64,000 nucleotides of DNA from Neurospora intermedia. Its lineage: Eukaryota > Ascomycota > Sordariomycetes > Sordariales > Sordariaceae. A program made the translations under genes and the position numbers. Below, in pieces: positions 44,201 to 58,500 of the stretch. Positions within the stretch are counted from its first letter, which is position 1, and every line of letters starts with the position of its first letter. The notes under the pieces are model-generated. The model was not told the DNA's origin. It saw nothing but the letters and a program-made list of their open reading frames with translations, and did not search any database. The DNA lies in assembly GCA_037102815.1 (NCBI GenBank), contig BTPP01000009.1, forward strand, positions 186,001 to 250,000, read 5' to 3'.

Positions 44201-47200
44201 AGAGGCAAATAATTAAAAATTACTAAGAATTATTATTTTATTTAACTAAGAAAATTAAATTAAGACTAATTATTTAGTATAATTTAAGAAAAGAATATTG
44301 TAATAATTTATTATTTTATCCTCTTAAAGTTCGATATCCTATCTATCCCCCTTATCTCTTTTCTTCCTTTATTATCCCTATTTTTCTACCTTTTTCAATC
44401 TATTATCTTATCAAATTAGTCCTACATTCTTTTATTTTCTATCAATACTAATTATTCAATTCTATTTAGTCTAGAAAGTATACCCTCTAATTTAATACCC
44501 TTACTAAAAGTTCGAAAAAAATTATTGTAGAAAATAAATCAACGTATATATTCCTATATATTACCCCAAATTAAATCCTCCCTTTGAATCTTACAATAGG
44601 TCCCTTAAGTAAATTTATTATTACTTATATATATATATATAATTAACGTCTTCCTCTATTGTTCCTATTCCCCCTATATTCCTTTTTACCTTTACTAATC
44701 AAATTTTTTTCCTTAATACTGTTAGTAAGGAGACGATTATTTATATTTTTAATAATATTGTTCTAGGTTATTCTAATAATTGTTAAAAGTCCTTGTAGCC
44801 TTAAACGAATATTTAGATTAAATTTTTCCTTAAATTTTATTAGAATTCAAGTAGGGTTATTCGGATTATAATTAGGAAGGCTATTTAATTTATACTCTAT
44901 ATAGCGAATAGGATGGACTAAGGAGTTTACTATAAATTTATAGGAATTAAAGTTAAGTAGTATATCCGTAGCTATTTTATTAAATATTAGGCTTTTACTT
45001 ATAATAGGTATTTCTCTTATTAAGTAGAAATTCTTAAATCCGATTACTAAGAATAACCCTTACTATAAAATAAGTATAGGGGTCGATAATATACGCCTAT
45101 ATTAAAAGGAGTTGGAAGGGGTAGACGGGTTTAAGGTCCTCCTAAAATCTAAAAGGATTGGAAATTAATTAATCCTCCTTACTTAAATAGGCGTTTATAT
45201 TAAATTTATAAGTAATCTTAAACTATTTAGTAAATTAATACTTTTAGGAACCGATAGAACTCTATTTTCTAATAATAGTTCAAAGTTTCTTATATTCCTA
45301 AATAGTAAAGGAATTCTCAATTACATCCGATTTATTAGAATATTAAAAGAAAAAGCGTTAATTCTTCTAAAAGGGTTAGATATAATTAGCGTTAAATTAT
45401 AGTGTATTTAATTATTAATATTTAATTAAATAAAAATATTCCGTTTCCCAATTGATTAAAGATTTAAAAGTGATAATATGGCTAAACGAGACGAAGCTAG
45501 AGTAGAAGACAGCTAATTTATTATCTTAGAATTTTATAAACGAATTATAATTTATTAAAGTAGAATTAAAATTAATTATCGAAAAGAAATTGTAGGCGGG
45601 GGTAAATAAATATTATTAGAGGAAAAAATTAATTTTCTAACCTCTCTTTATTGTATTATAGAAGTAGGAGAGGAAGAGTTAGACGATAACGAATTAGAGG
45701 ATAAGGAACTTTTATTACTACTTTTATTAATAGGTATTATTAATATATATTAGAATAGAGGAAGGTTAATAAAAGTATTAAGGCTATTATATAATTAGTA
45801 CCGAGAAAAGATCTCTATACTTCTTAATCCTTCTATACGTCGCCCTTCATTTAATTCTTTATTATTTTTCTAAATAAAATAATTCTTTAGTTAAATAAAA
45901 CGCTAAGGCTTTTTTTTATTACTATATATATATTTGTACTATTAAGATAGGAAATTAATTAATTTATTATCGATTATATATAGTACTTTAAATTTAAATT
46001 TATAAAGTAGGCTATTAGAGTACTATTACTTTATCTGCAAAGTATTATAAATTATTTTCTAATATTATTGTACTATAACGTTCTTTCTCTACTCCTAATT
46101 AAATACCGTACAATATTTCTATATTATATTCTATTACTAAGTCTTTAGCTTTAATATCCAAAAGTTTAAATTATATTCTACCAATTTTATTCTTACAACT
46201 TCTACTACTATTAATCTATAGATCTAGTTAGAAATTTAAATAATGAATTTAATTTATCGAATAATAAGGCCTAAATCAATTTTAAATACTTTTTAAATAC
46301 TAAAGCTTTAAAATAATAAAATTAAAGCTGCTTTTATATCCTATAATATAGAACCTTCAAAATTAGAATTATAGTAATCCTATTAACTTATTAATTAATT
46401 AAAAATAACTACCGAGAAATAATAGTTTTTAAAGTAAATAAGGATTATCTAAAACTTCTTTTCTTTTATAAGTAATCGAATATTATTCGGATTATTTATA
46501 AACCTTAGAATCCTACCGTTGAATTATATATATTTATTTAGTATAAAGATTATTCTTACCCCTTTTCTAATTACTTATAAAAATAAAGTAATTAAATTAT
46601 TAATATAGGTATAGGTATATTTATTAATACTATATTAAAGGTCGGCCAAACGTACTACAATCTATTTCTAATTATAAAAACCTTTATTATTAAGTAGGAA
46701 AGCGCTTACCTAATTAGGCTATAGTCTATTATAAAAGATCCTACCGAATACTTTATTGGATTCTAATTCCTTATAAGGTATTTTAAGGTTGTATTACTAG
46801 TTTAGCTAAATACTACTTAGTTCGGGATATTCTAGAGGTATATATCCGTTCTTTAAATTTGAATTTCGAAGGGGGCTAAGGTATATTTTATAATATTAGA
46901 GGTTATTCTTATATTTTAGGATCTAATTATATAATTAATTTATTTTTATAATATACAATTATATTTTAATCCTTTATAATAAATTAGGAAAGGATCCCTA
47001 ATAATTTTATACGTATTAATTAATAAAGTTTTAATATATTATTAATATCGGCTTAGGCACTTTATTTGTATTAGGTCGAAGTATTCGATTAATAAGTAGC
47101 TAATTAAGTGTAAGTTTAATAGCTTCTTTAGTCTATTTTTACTAAAAGCTTTTTAATAGCGTAGTTGCCCGGCTATTAAAATAGTTTATAATCGGTACTT

Positions 47201-48433
47201 TACTATAGCCGTATAAGAATTAAATATTACGAATAATAATAGATTATTAGGGTTATTTACCGTTAATATTACCGGATCTAACTATATTATTCTAATTTAA
47301 AGTAGCCTAAGGTCTTTTACCCTCGGCTTTAATAAATCTACCGGTATTATTATTAATCGAAGTAGCTTTAGCCTTATTATTAGTAATAGTATAGTTATTA
47401 GAAAATATATTTATATTTTTCTTCTATAAGTATCTAATCTATATATAGTAGAAAGGAAGGGTTAAACTAACGTTTGAATTATATTAAGTCGAATTTAGAG
47501 GAGAAGTAAAGGATATAAATCGTATTGGATTAAAATCGTTGTAATAGAGAAGAAAATACTTAAAAGTTTTAGGCTTCTTAATATTATTATATTAGGAGAG
47601 GAAGGGAAAAGAAGGAAGGAGGCGGAGGGAGAAGGGTATTATATAAATATCTTATAGATCGTCTAATTAATTTACTTAATTATTAAAAGTATTTTTTTAA
47701 GGCTATTACTCGCTTAGCTTATAATATAATACCTAGCTTCGTAGTATTTACCTCCTATATAATAAATTTATCCTTTCTTTTAAGATTATTATATAGGCGG
47801 TAGATTGTAAAGATTGAAGGTAGTAATAATCTTTTATTTCTTCTTTTTCTAGCGGTTATAATAATTTTAATAGTTATTTAATATAATAAACTTTCTCTAA
47901 TTAATTACCTTTACTTAGAATTATAAATAATAAATTAGATATCGATAATAATCTATAGTTTAGGTATAAAACCTACCTCCCTTAATCGGTCTTTCCCTTT
48001 TTACCTTTTTCTTTTTCTAATCAATTCCTTATTTTTCTATTAACTTTTTTCCTTTACTACTAATATTTATCGTTAAAATATTTACCTACGGTTCTAACTA
48101 GCCTTAATAGCGTAGAAATCCTACGCAATTTCTTCTTCTTATTACTATTAATTAACCAACCGGAATTTATTAGAATATTTATAAGAATAATATTCTTTAG
48201 GTATAACTAAATAATATTTCTCCTTTAACTTACCCTTTTACTATTTCTTACTAAATTTAGTATAATAACCGTCTTAAAGTTTATAAATATTTTTATTCGC
48301 GAATTTGGCAATAGATTGGCCTTAGAGCTTTACTTATAAACGTTATTCAAGGAGCCTACAAACCGATAAAGGGTATAATATTAATTATCTCTTATTTAAG
48401 AATTTATACTATATAATACCCTTTTTAAGTATT
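41291..48433. repeat. AT-rich RIP-type repeat block, left of the LTR element
   Basis: Composition drops within about 100 bases near 41.3-41.4 kb from around half GC to strongly AT-rich, and TA steps dominate. There is no open frame longer than about 72 codons and no intact gene. Such TA enrichment is the mark of RIP on duplicated DNA. At the left border GCACACCCAAA occurs twice with a 21-base period (41307-41317 and 41328-41338) in still GC-rich sequence, possibly an element end. I cannot name the families inside. It is in line with the sequence right of the LTR element, which seems to have inserted into it. Confidence 0.7.
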
Positions 48434-48438
48434 ATACC
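48434..48438. repeat. Target-site duplication, left copy (ATACC)
   Basis: ATACC directly abuts the left LTR and matches 55592-55596 after the right LTR; a 5-bp duplication is standard for Ty3/gypsy insertion. Confidence 0.9.
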
Positions 48439-48702
48439 TGTCACAGGGTTAGCCTGTGTGCCTTGTGCCTAGTGCCAGCGTACAGCAGCTTCTAAGACTG
48501 CCGTACGTTGTTATTACTGCCGGCAAGCCGGCTATTGCCGGCAATTGATTGGTTAGAACGCTGCCTGCCGCGGGTCTGCCAGACCGTTGTCGGCCGCCTT
48601 TATAAGGCTAGCCTTCCGGGCACTCGGCTGCATACTTCTCTTCCTTTCTCCTTCGTACAATTACGTATATTCACATCTACTATCTACCCTTTGCCCGTGA
48701 TA
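48439..48702 (+). repeat. Left LTR (264 bp)
   Basis: Matches 55328-55591 over its full length without gaps. About 25 of 264 positions differ, all transitions. It stays GC-rich, unlike the element's interior. A TATAAGG sequence and a pyrimidine-rich tail (CTTCTCTTCCTTTCTCC) are typical of fungal LTR promoters. Confidence 0.93.
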
Positions 48703-51700
48703 GTTAATTGTACCTTTTAACTATTATATTTACAGCGTAAAACCTTTCTTTTTATTGCGCGATTGATCTCTAGTATTAGCGCGCGCGTATGTAGGAGTCG
48801 CTTTGATTTACGAGTCGCCGAATCTAGTACCCTAAACGCTGACAATCGTAGTTACGATAGTTATAATTCTAGTCCCGCTCCTTTTATTTAGTGAATAAGG
48901 GTAGGTACTCTTTATTTAAAGGATAAGAGATTGCTTCGTACGACTATCCTTTTTTATATTTAATAATAAGAGTAGCGACTATGCGTCCTTCTCTCCCGTT
49001 AGTAGTACCGACGATCTTATTAATTTTGGGGCCCTTCCTAGGAGTATACTATTTAATTTAAACGATATTTACGAAGTATTTAATGAGGTTATTAGTATTA
49101 CCGATATTATTATTTATTAAATTACGTTCGTCGAACTCCTCCTCTTAATAATAATTAACGATCTTTTTATTGGTATTAGCGATAACGAGGAGAAGAAGGC
49201 TATTCTTTGTACCTATTTTAATGTAATTAATATTATTGTTTAAGACCCGGTTTTCCGTTCGATTATTGTTCTATTCGGCCGTTTTTATTATAACGACCTT
49301 ATTTAATATAAAGATATTATTATTAATTTTGAATGTAGCGAAGACGAGTTGAAGATTGCCTATATAGTAGTTACTAAGGTTTAAGATAATTTTAATTAGA
49401 AGAACTTTAATTATTTTAATTTAATAATCGAATTTGGCGCCCTTTAAAAGAAGTTCGACGACTTTACTATAAACTACGCTGCGTTTAAGTCTTATAGCGC
49501 TAATATTAAGTCTTTATATAATAATTTTATTAAAGTATTTAGTATTAGTACTAATAAAATATTGTCCTTAAAATAGACTATAGAAAACCTACCGATCTTT
49601 ACTAGCAAGGAGAATATTAGTGCTATTTGTAGGTACGAAATTTTTAAAGCGTGGCGCTTTTATATTTAGTCTTAGTAGAAGTGCGATCCCCTCTTTTATA
49701 TTAATGAGGACGTTAAGATTATATGTACTGTTATGCTTTTGGGTCCTAAGATTCTGTCTGGTATTTAGGATGATTTGGATATTATTTAGAATAGAGGAGA
49801 TGTGGGTTTTTAGCGTTGGAAGACGGGCGCTAAATTTATAAAATACTTAATTATTTGTTTTTAGAATATTAATTTAAAGATGGATGTTAATCGTTGCTTC
49901 GAGGAGTTCTTTATAAAGAATATATTTTTTATAGAATTTGAATTAGAGCTTACTAATTTAATAAATTTCTATAGCTTTAATAATTCTATAAAAGTCTATT
50001 ACTTGCGTAATAAAATTAATAAACGCTTCCGTAATACCTTTGTATATTGTAACTTTCCCGAGGCCGACGATTTTAAAAAATAGTTTGCAATTTGCTATAC
50101 AATTGCCGGTAATTTGGAGGATGTTGACTATTGCTATAAAATGAATACCTATATTTTCGGTAATAGTGCCCCTGTTGGTAGAAGCTTTGGTAGTACTAAT
50201 ACTAATACGGGTAGTGTTAATTTTTGTGTTGTTAACGATATTCCTATTAGTTAGGGTAGTAATAAGATAGATTTTAATATAGTTGACCTTGCCGTTTTTA
50301 TTTATAAAAATATTTTTGATTAGCGTATTTATAAGGGTAAATATTATTATTGTAGTAGTAATGGTTATATTGCTTATAATTACTTTACTTTAATTAATTA
50401 TAGTTCCTAAGGTCCTTAGTACGATAAGGGAAAGAAGAATAAGGGTAGAGGAAGAGGTAAGGGTTATTGTAATAAAGAGGAAGTTTGTACTGCCGAAGCT
50501 GTGCCCGCTATTGCTGCCGCCGCTGCCCTAATTGTTGCCGCCGCTATTACTATAGCCGGTAATAAATATTATAATAAGCTGGAAAATGCTTAGCCTCTAT
50601 ATTTAGTTGTATATAGAGGCTTTTCCTATTGTTATTGTAGAGACGAGTTTTAAACTTTTTAAAATTAGAGGATTTGGAGGAGGTTAGAATATAATTATTA
50701 AATAGTTTTACTTCTTTAAATTTAATATTCTTATCTTCTTATATTATAATTAGATTGTGTAAAATTTATTATATTACCTTTATTAATTTTAGCTACTCCG
50801 TATTTACTTTTATCGATTATTCTTTCGTTACTAAATATAATTTCCTTCGTTTCTGCCTCCGTTAGGTAAAGAAGTTCGTCCTTGCTAATAGAGTAGTTAA
50901 AGGTATTATTTTTAAAGGGGTGATAGTTAAGCTCTACGTTGGATATTATATTAAAATAGTTACCTTCCTAATTTATAATATTTCGAAGAATTACCTAATT
51001 ATTTTGGGATTTTTATAGATATAATATTATAAATTAGAGATTAATTACGATTAGTACGGAGTATATTTTATTAGCCCGGTATATAGAGGACGCTATTTGC
51101 CCGCTAACCTCCTTAGAGATTAATTAAAGGTATTGAGAGCCCTTACTAACCGGATTTCGGCCGTGGTTATCCGTAGTAAGGTCGCCCTAGCTCCCTAGCC
51201 GTCCCTGAGACGTATTGTAGTTAGAGAGGTAATAGTACTAATAATAGTAATAACCCTAGGGAACGGGGCTATTAGTTCTATTTAAATAGAATTACTACCG
51301 CCGCCGCCGCCGCTACTACTATCTACGGCGGAGGAGGTCGTTATAGCTTTACCCGTTGGTTGGATTAACTATCGATCTATTTCGCCCCCTATTAAAGTAT
51401 TAATAGCCAGTAAGGCCGGATCTAAAGTTGGTATTGCCGGTACGGTTACTCTTTTAATTAAAATAAGGAGCCTAGTATATTACAATCCCTATATCCGTCT
51501 TAATGGCTAGTACGTCTCTGTAGGTATAAAGCGCCCCTACGTTAATTGCTACTGTAATTTCGATATAGATTCTTCTATTAAATTAAATAATATTAGGGAA
51601 TTTAATGCGGCTACTTTCAACTTCGTCTGCGAATCCTAGCAATTATAGTTGTACGTTACGAACTATATTAAGTTTAAGAAGTTAGTTACTATAGTGGAAG

Positions 51701-54700
51701 TCCGGGATGTAGATTTAATTAAAGAGATAGTTGTAAATATTATAGTTGGCTATAGTTAATAATATAAGGAAAGTCTCCCTCCTTAGTTCTACCCCTTTAT
51801 TAACGATTTGGTTAGCGCTTATTTATTTAAAGAATCCCGGGAAGTAACGGTTTTAATTAAAGTAATCTATTTAACCGGTAATTTCGATTAGGATATACTA
51901 CTCTATAAGGAAACGATCTGGTGGGTATATTTGGCTAAGATTTCCGATAAAAATATAAAGAAGTTCTTTAATAAGGCTGACCGTCTAATTAAAACGAAAG
52001 ACGAAATTATTGCTATTTTAAAGAAGATAGAGGGACGGCGTTATATTAACGAAGTAGTAGCCTTCCTCCTATCCCTAGTTGAGGAAGTCTCGTTTAATTA
52101 ATTATATAATTATAAGATTAAACTTCAATTAGGAGTAACCCCCCCTAATGTAAAATTATATTATATATTTCCGGTTGAAGCTAGTATTGTTAAGAAATAG
52201 ATTAATAATAATTTAAGAAAAAGTTTTATCCGCCTATTATAATTAGCGGCTATTTCCCCTATCTTTTTAGTAAAGAAGCTGGGCGGCGGCGTTTGTATTT
52301 GCGTCGATTACTGGGGTATTAATAATGTAATATTGAAATTGCGCTACCCGCTACCGTTAATTAAAGAGATATTCGACGCTATTTGCTGTGCGAAGATTTT
52401 TATTAAGTTTAATATTATTGTTACTTTTAATAGGATTTGTATAAAGGAGGGATACGAATGGCTTATTGCGTTTATAACCCGTTTTGGCCTCTACGAATCT
52501 ATTGTTTGCCTGTTTGGCTTTTAGGGCGCTTTAGGGACTTTTTAGAATTATATTAATAATGTCCTATATAATATCTTTAATATATATGCGATAGTATATT
52601 TTAATAACGTTTTGGTTTATTTAGATAATGAAGTAGACTACGAGAATTACGTTAGGGAGGTCCTTTAGCGGATAATCCGAGTAGGGCTATAAATTGATAT
52701 TAATAAGTACGAATTCTACGTTATAAAAATAAAATATTTAGGTTTAATTATTATACTAGGAGGATTTGAAATAGATTCTAATAAGGTCTCCGCCGTTATA
52801 ATTTAGGAAGCTCTAGAGATTAAGAGAGTATTGTAGTACTTTCTAGGTTTTATTAATTTCTACTAATAGTTTATTAAATACTTTTCGATTATTGCTAGCC
52901 CGCTATACGAATTAATAAAGAAGTCGGCCGATTGGTAGTAGACTAATTAATATTAAAAGTCCTTTAAGGCCTTTAAAAAGGCTTTCAATAGTAGCCTAGT
53001 GCTTCGAATTTACGATTAGTTTAAATAGACTATTGTTGAGATGGACGTTTCGAATTGGGTTTACGGTAGTATTCTATCTTAATATAACGAGAAGGGAGTT
53101 TTATACCCGGTCGTTTACTTTAGTTAGCGATACTCCTCGGCCGAATATAATTACGATATTTATAATAAAGAGTTGTTTACTATTATTAAAGCCTTCGAAG
53201 AATAGCGTTCTAAGTTAGAAAATGCTTAAGAATTATTCGAAGTCCTTACTAACTATAGAAGTTTAAAGACTTTTATAATTAATAAGCAATTTACCCTTCG
53301 TTATATATATTAGTTTTAATTCCTTTCCTATTTTAATTTTATAATTAAATATCGCCCTAGATTATTGTAAGTATATTCCGATGCATTAAGTAGAAAACCA
53401 AAAGATTTATTTAAGGATAAAGCCGACGAAAGGCTACTAGCTAGGAATAAAGTTTTATTTAATTATAATATCTTCGTTAATAGAATATTTATTCTAGAGG
53501 ACGGAAGTAAGAAGGTTAATATTAGTGTTGAATATATTTATAATTTAGAGATACTAAATGAGAAGTTAACGGATAATTTAGTAGTGGAAGGCTATAAAAA
53601 GTTAACGATACTTTAGGATATTATTGTATGCCTTTTAGACCCTAACCGTCGAGTATAGTCTAAAAAAGTTAAAGATTATATAAAACGAATCCCTTTTATT
53701 AAATACCGAGCAATTTAAGGACGAACGTACTTTTATAGTACCGTCCTCGTCGACCTTACTAATATAGAACTTTATTTTTCGCTTCTCCGACGCATTTATA
53801 ATTCGCTGGCCGCCGGTTACCCGGGTCGCGAGAAGACCTATTTATTACTATTATAATCTTTCTTTTAATTAGGGATATACACTATAGTCTAGTCGTATTA
53901 TAAAGTTTATTTGGTATGCGCTAAATTTAAGCTATTACAATACGCCCCCTATAATTTTTTAAAATTATTAGTAGTACTATTCGCGTTATAGAAGGATATT
54001 TCAGTCGACTACATTACCCCGTTTATACCCTATCTACGCTACGGATAAGAATTTAAATATATTACTATTATTATTGATCGGTTTATTAAAATACGGTATT
54101 ATATCCCTATTGTAAGTTTAACGGCGGAAGAATTAATAGAGCGTTTTATAGAAAGGGTCTATAGTATTTACAGTTTACCGGATTCTATTGTTTTTAATTA
54201 TAATATTTAATTTATTTTATAGTTTTAGAGAGCCTTATTATTATAGTTAGAAATTACTTTTAAACCCTCCTCCGCTTTCTATTTTACTATTAATAGCCAG
54301 ATTGAGCGTATTAATATTGAAATAGAGAAATACCTTCGCTTTTATATTAATTAGGTATAGGACGATTAAGTAAATTAGTTATTAATTATAGAATTCGCTA
54401 AGAATAATTTAATTTTTAAAACTATTAGTATCTCTCCCTTCTTTATTAACTATAGTTTTTACCCTTATATAAATATTAAACCCGTTAAATTATACCTGCT
54501 AGAAATATTAGCGGTATAATAGGCTAAATATTTTAAAGCTAATAAAGTAATTAACCGATTTAAATAAATTTTAAATTTCATTACGAATTAAGTATAGTAA
54601 ACCTAATAGCGCTATAAGAATAACGCGAACGTCTAATAGATTAATATATTAAAATATAAAGAGGGAGATAGAATCCTCCTTAATACTAAAAACCTTAATA

Positions 54701-55327
54701 CCGGCCGTCCTTATACTAAGCTTATACCCCTCTTTGAAGGACCGTTTAAAATCCTTAAAACGGATAACTATCGAATTACGCTTAAACTCCCAATTAATAT
54801 AAAGTATAATTTAACGTTCTATATTAATAAGGTTAAACCGTAGGACGAAGAGGGTCTTCTAGGATAAATGGATATAGAAGAATAGGACGTTCGCGCTAAC
54901 TATAGTCGAATTATGAGGAGGACCGATAACGGGGAGGACTCTGTAGAATACGAGTTCGAGAGGATCGATAGGTGTTGGAAGAATAATAAGGGTCGTTGGG
55001 AATACCTCGTCGTTTGGGCACCCCCATATACGCCGTTATGGCAGCCGCGCGCCGATATGTCTATAGCCCCTAATATTATATAGGCTTTCTACAACGGATA
55101 CCCGGAAGCGCCGTGCCTACTAGCCTGGACGGCGGCGGAGAAGAGGCGGAAGGAAGAGGAGAAGGAGACGGAGGTAGAGCGGGAGGCTCTAGCTCCGCGG
55201 CGGAAGTTATAATAATAACCGCCGGCGGCGGTAAAGGCTTTTCGAGAGTAAACCGCTCGTTTAATAGGGATTTCTATTATTTTATATAATATTAGTCAAT
55301 TATATGGCTTCTTTTAGTCCGGGGAAG

Positions 55328-55591
55328 TATTACAAGGTTAGCCTATATACCTTATGCCTAGTGCCAGCGTACAATAGCTTCTAAGACTGCTGTACGCTGT
55401 TATTACTACCGGTAAGCCGGCTATTGCCAGCAGCTAATTGGTCAGAACGCTGCCTGCCGCGGGTCTGCCAGACCGTCGTCGGCCGCCTTCATAAGGCCAG
55501 CCTTCCGGGCACTCGGCTGCACACTTCTCTTCCTTTCTCCTTCGTGCAATTACGCATATTCACATCTACCATCTACCCTTTGCCCGTAATA
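55328..55591 (+). repeat. Right LTR (264 bp)
   Basis: Same length as the left LTR and aligned without gaps; preceded by a purine-rich tract and followed by the ATACC duplication. Confidence 0.93.
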
Positions 55592-55596
55592 ATACC
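55592..55596. repeat. Target-site duplication, right copy (ATACC)
   Basis: Identical to 48434-48438. Confidence 0.9.
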
Positions 55597-58500
55597 TTAT
55601 ATTATTATAGGGATTCCCTAATTATTAAGAAGCCTTCCTATAAATATTTAACGGTTTTAGAACTAAAGTACAATTTCTTAATTAAATTAGATAAATTATA
55701 ACTTCCCCTAATATAGTACCGAAATTGATTTAAATTAATACTAAAGGTAATTAGCCTTTTAATCGCTATATTTATTTTATAATTCAATAGAATAAGTGGT
55801 TTAAAGTACTAATTATTCAAATCTTTAGTAAAAAGTACGTATCTTTACTCCCTAATTAATTCCTTACTAATCTTTTTCTTTAAATACTAATAATTTTTTA
55901 TAATATAGTTATTATATTATAATATTCTAAAAGGAATATATATTAATATTCCGCAATACTTCTAACTAATTCGAATAAACTCTAGTTATTAGTCCTTTTA
56001 CCGAATATTGTTCGCTTCTTTTACCCGGCTTTAAGGATAGTATTTATAGTAACTATATATAAAATTGTAGAGCGGCTAAAGAATATACTATAAATTCGGT
56101 ATCTTTAGTGCGTATTCGCAATTCGGGTATTCCCTATACTAATAAACTAAATATTAAGTAGTATAATAATTGGAAAGAATAGATAATTACTAATATTCCT
56201 CCATTACAATTTCGTACTAGAGTATTCTTTAGAGGGGAGATTAAACCTTAATTTAAATATCTTTAACGAAAAAAGGGGTTGGAAATTAAGAGTTTAAGGC
56301 TGGATTTATCTAGTATATTCTAAATTGTAAGGTAATTAATATATTTATATTATTTTCTAGGACGGGAATTCTAGGGTAAAAATATATAAAAATTTTCTTA
56401 GGATAGTTACCTCTAAATATTATTAGAAGGATTATTATATTCAAATTTCATTTAGTAGTTTAATAATAAGTAGTTTAATAATAAGTATTTTAATTGTTTC
56501 AGTTTTTCTTGTATTATAGGGAATGTTTTTAGTATTATAGTATATAGTAAAGTATAAATTTTTTCCTATTTTTCTCTTCCCTTCGAAAGGAATAATAATA
56601 TCCACTCGGTTCCTTTCGTATAAAATAAGAAATAGTCGAAGTAATTAATCTTATAGTAGTACCTAATTATATAGAGTATTAAAGGTTCTTACTCCCTTAC
56701 TTATATATTAGTTTCCAATCTTTAAACTTCCCTCGGGGCAAAACAATTTCAAAATTCCTATTATACTATTCTATTATCCGCCGTATTTCTCTTTCAATAT
56801 TTTAATTAATTGTATAATCTGTAATTTTCCTTATAGTATTTTTATTAATTACGGGTTCCTTTAAGGTTTCCTTTAGATATAGTAAAGGAAGCATTTCCTA
56901 ATTAATTATATTACAATTTAATTCTAACTATATACTATTATATAAAAAATACTTTTTAATCCTCTTAATTAGGTAGGAAATAGTAATATTAATACTATTT
57001 AAAGTTTTTAAGAAATATTTATACTTAGAAGTAATCTTTCTAATTCGAAAAGGACTAAATTAATAGTAAATCAATTTTTTAACCGAACTTATATTAATTC
57101 GTCGAATATAGTTATAAATTAGTACTAAATCTTCTACCTATAGTTTTATAATATCGGGCCTAATTTTACCTTTATTTATTAAATTACAGTATTCTACAGC
57201 CTTCTACCTTATTACTAAGACTCGTTTAATAGTAAAACTAAATCTATATTTACTATCTTACAATAAATAGGCTCTAGTAAATATTAAATTGAGCCGGGCT
57301 TTAAATAATTTATTATCCTATATATTACCCTATTATATAATTCTCTAAAATAGTAAATTAAATTCAATTAGCGAAATAGGATTATATTTATAACTGAAGT
57401 AAAAGGGAGTAAAACTATAGCTTCTCCGGACTATAGTCCGATTTATAAATAAAATATAAAGTAATTAGGGCTTCTAATTATTTCCTATACTATTAGTAAA
57501 CTTTATAAATACTATTATAATTAGAAAATACTTAAACTTATTTACCCTATTTGCTTTAGAATTGTAGGGTAAAATCCTTATAAAAGGGATATTGAATTTC
57601 CTAAATAGGTTTTCGTAATCTTTCCCGAATTCCGAACCGCTATTAACGATAATTAATAAGGGTAAGCCCTATTGATAAATAATTTATATTTTAATAAAGT
57701 AAACTATATATTTTAAATTTACTATAGGGAGGACGTCTATTTCTATATAATTAGTAAAGTTATCCCGTACTTTAATAATCCTAATTCTTTTACTATCCTT
57801 TCTTAATATATATTAAATATCTAATATCTACTTACAAAAGGGTTATAGTAACGGATCAATATATTAAAAAGTATTAATAAACTATTTAGAATTCTATTTC
57901 TAATAATCTAAATAAAACCTAATACGCCTTTTTATATAGGAATAAATACCTTTCTACTAGTAAAAGTTAGTAATATAATAGTAAATTACTTCTCTTCCCT
58001 TATAGTTAATTTTATTATAATATTTACGAAAAATAATATTGTAATTAGTATTATTATTAATAAGTCTACGTAGTACCTAATTAATATTTGTAGGGCATAA
58101 TTATAAAACTCCTTTATAAAAGAAAAACTTTAGAACTTTAATCTTAAAGCGCTATTATTCTAATTCGGTAGTTAAATTGATAGGTAGTTCCAACGTTTGG
58201 AGGTACCTAGCAATTCTTTAAGAATTATAAATCCACCGTCCCTTTAAAAGTTCCTAATTTTTCTTCCTTTAATTTAATATTCTATTAAACTTTACTATAT
58301 AAATTTATTAGTCTATAAAATCGTTAATATCTTCTTCCTTAGCCTTATCCTACTAATCTACTACCGAAGGAAGTATATAAGAAAGGTTATCGGTAATAAT
58401 ATTCTTCTTTCCTAGGATATATCTAACTTTGAAGTTGAATAATCGAATCTAAGTAATCCAACGTATAATTATTACTACTAGAATATTAAATACTATATTA

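Larger units (their letters stand above)
48439..55591 (+). mobile_element. Ty3/gypsy chromovirus-type LTR retrotransposon fossil, 7153 bp
   Basis: Bounded by two 264-bp LTRs with mutually inverted ends and a perfect 5-bp target duplication, so both boundaries are exact. Inside, in order on the plus strand, are a gag-like region (about 48.9-50.6 kb) with a zinc-knuckle-like patch near 50.34 kb, reverse transcriptase (about 52.2-52.8 kb, a gypsy-type YPLPLIKEIFD block at 52342), RNase H (about 53.0-53.3 kb), integrase (about 53.7-54.5 kb) and a chromodomain-like segment (about 54.9-55.1 kb). A purine-rich tract (GGGGAAG) precedes the right LTR. RT before integrase gives Ty3/gypsy; the final segment suggests a chromovirus. 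It is a dead fossil with several dozen breaks, almost all of the kind RIP makes. Its integration postdates the AT-rich DNA it sits in. Confidence 0.88.
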
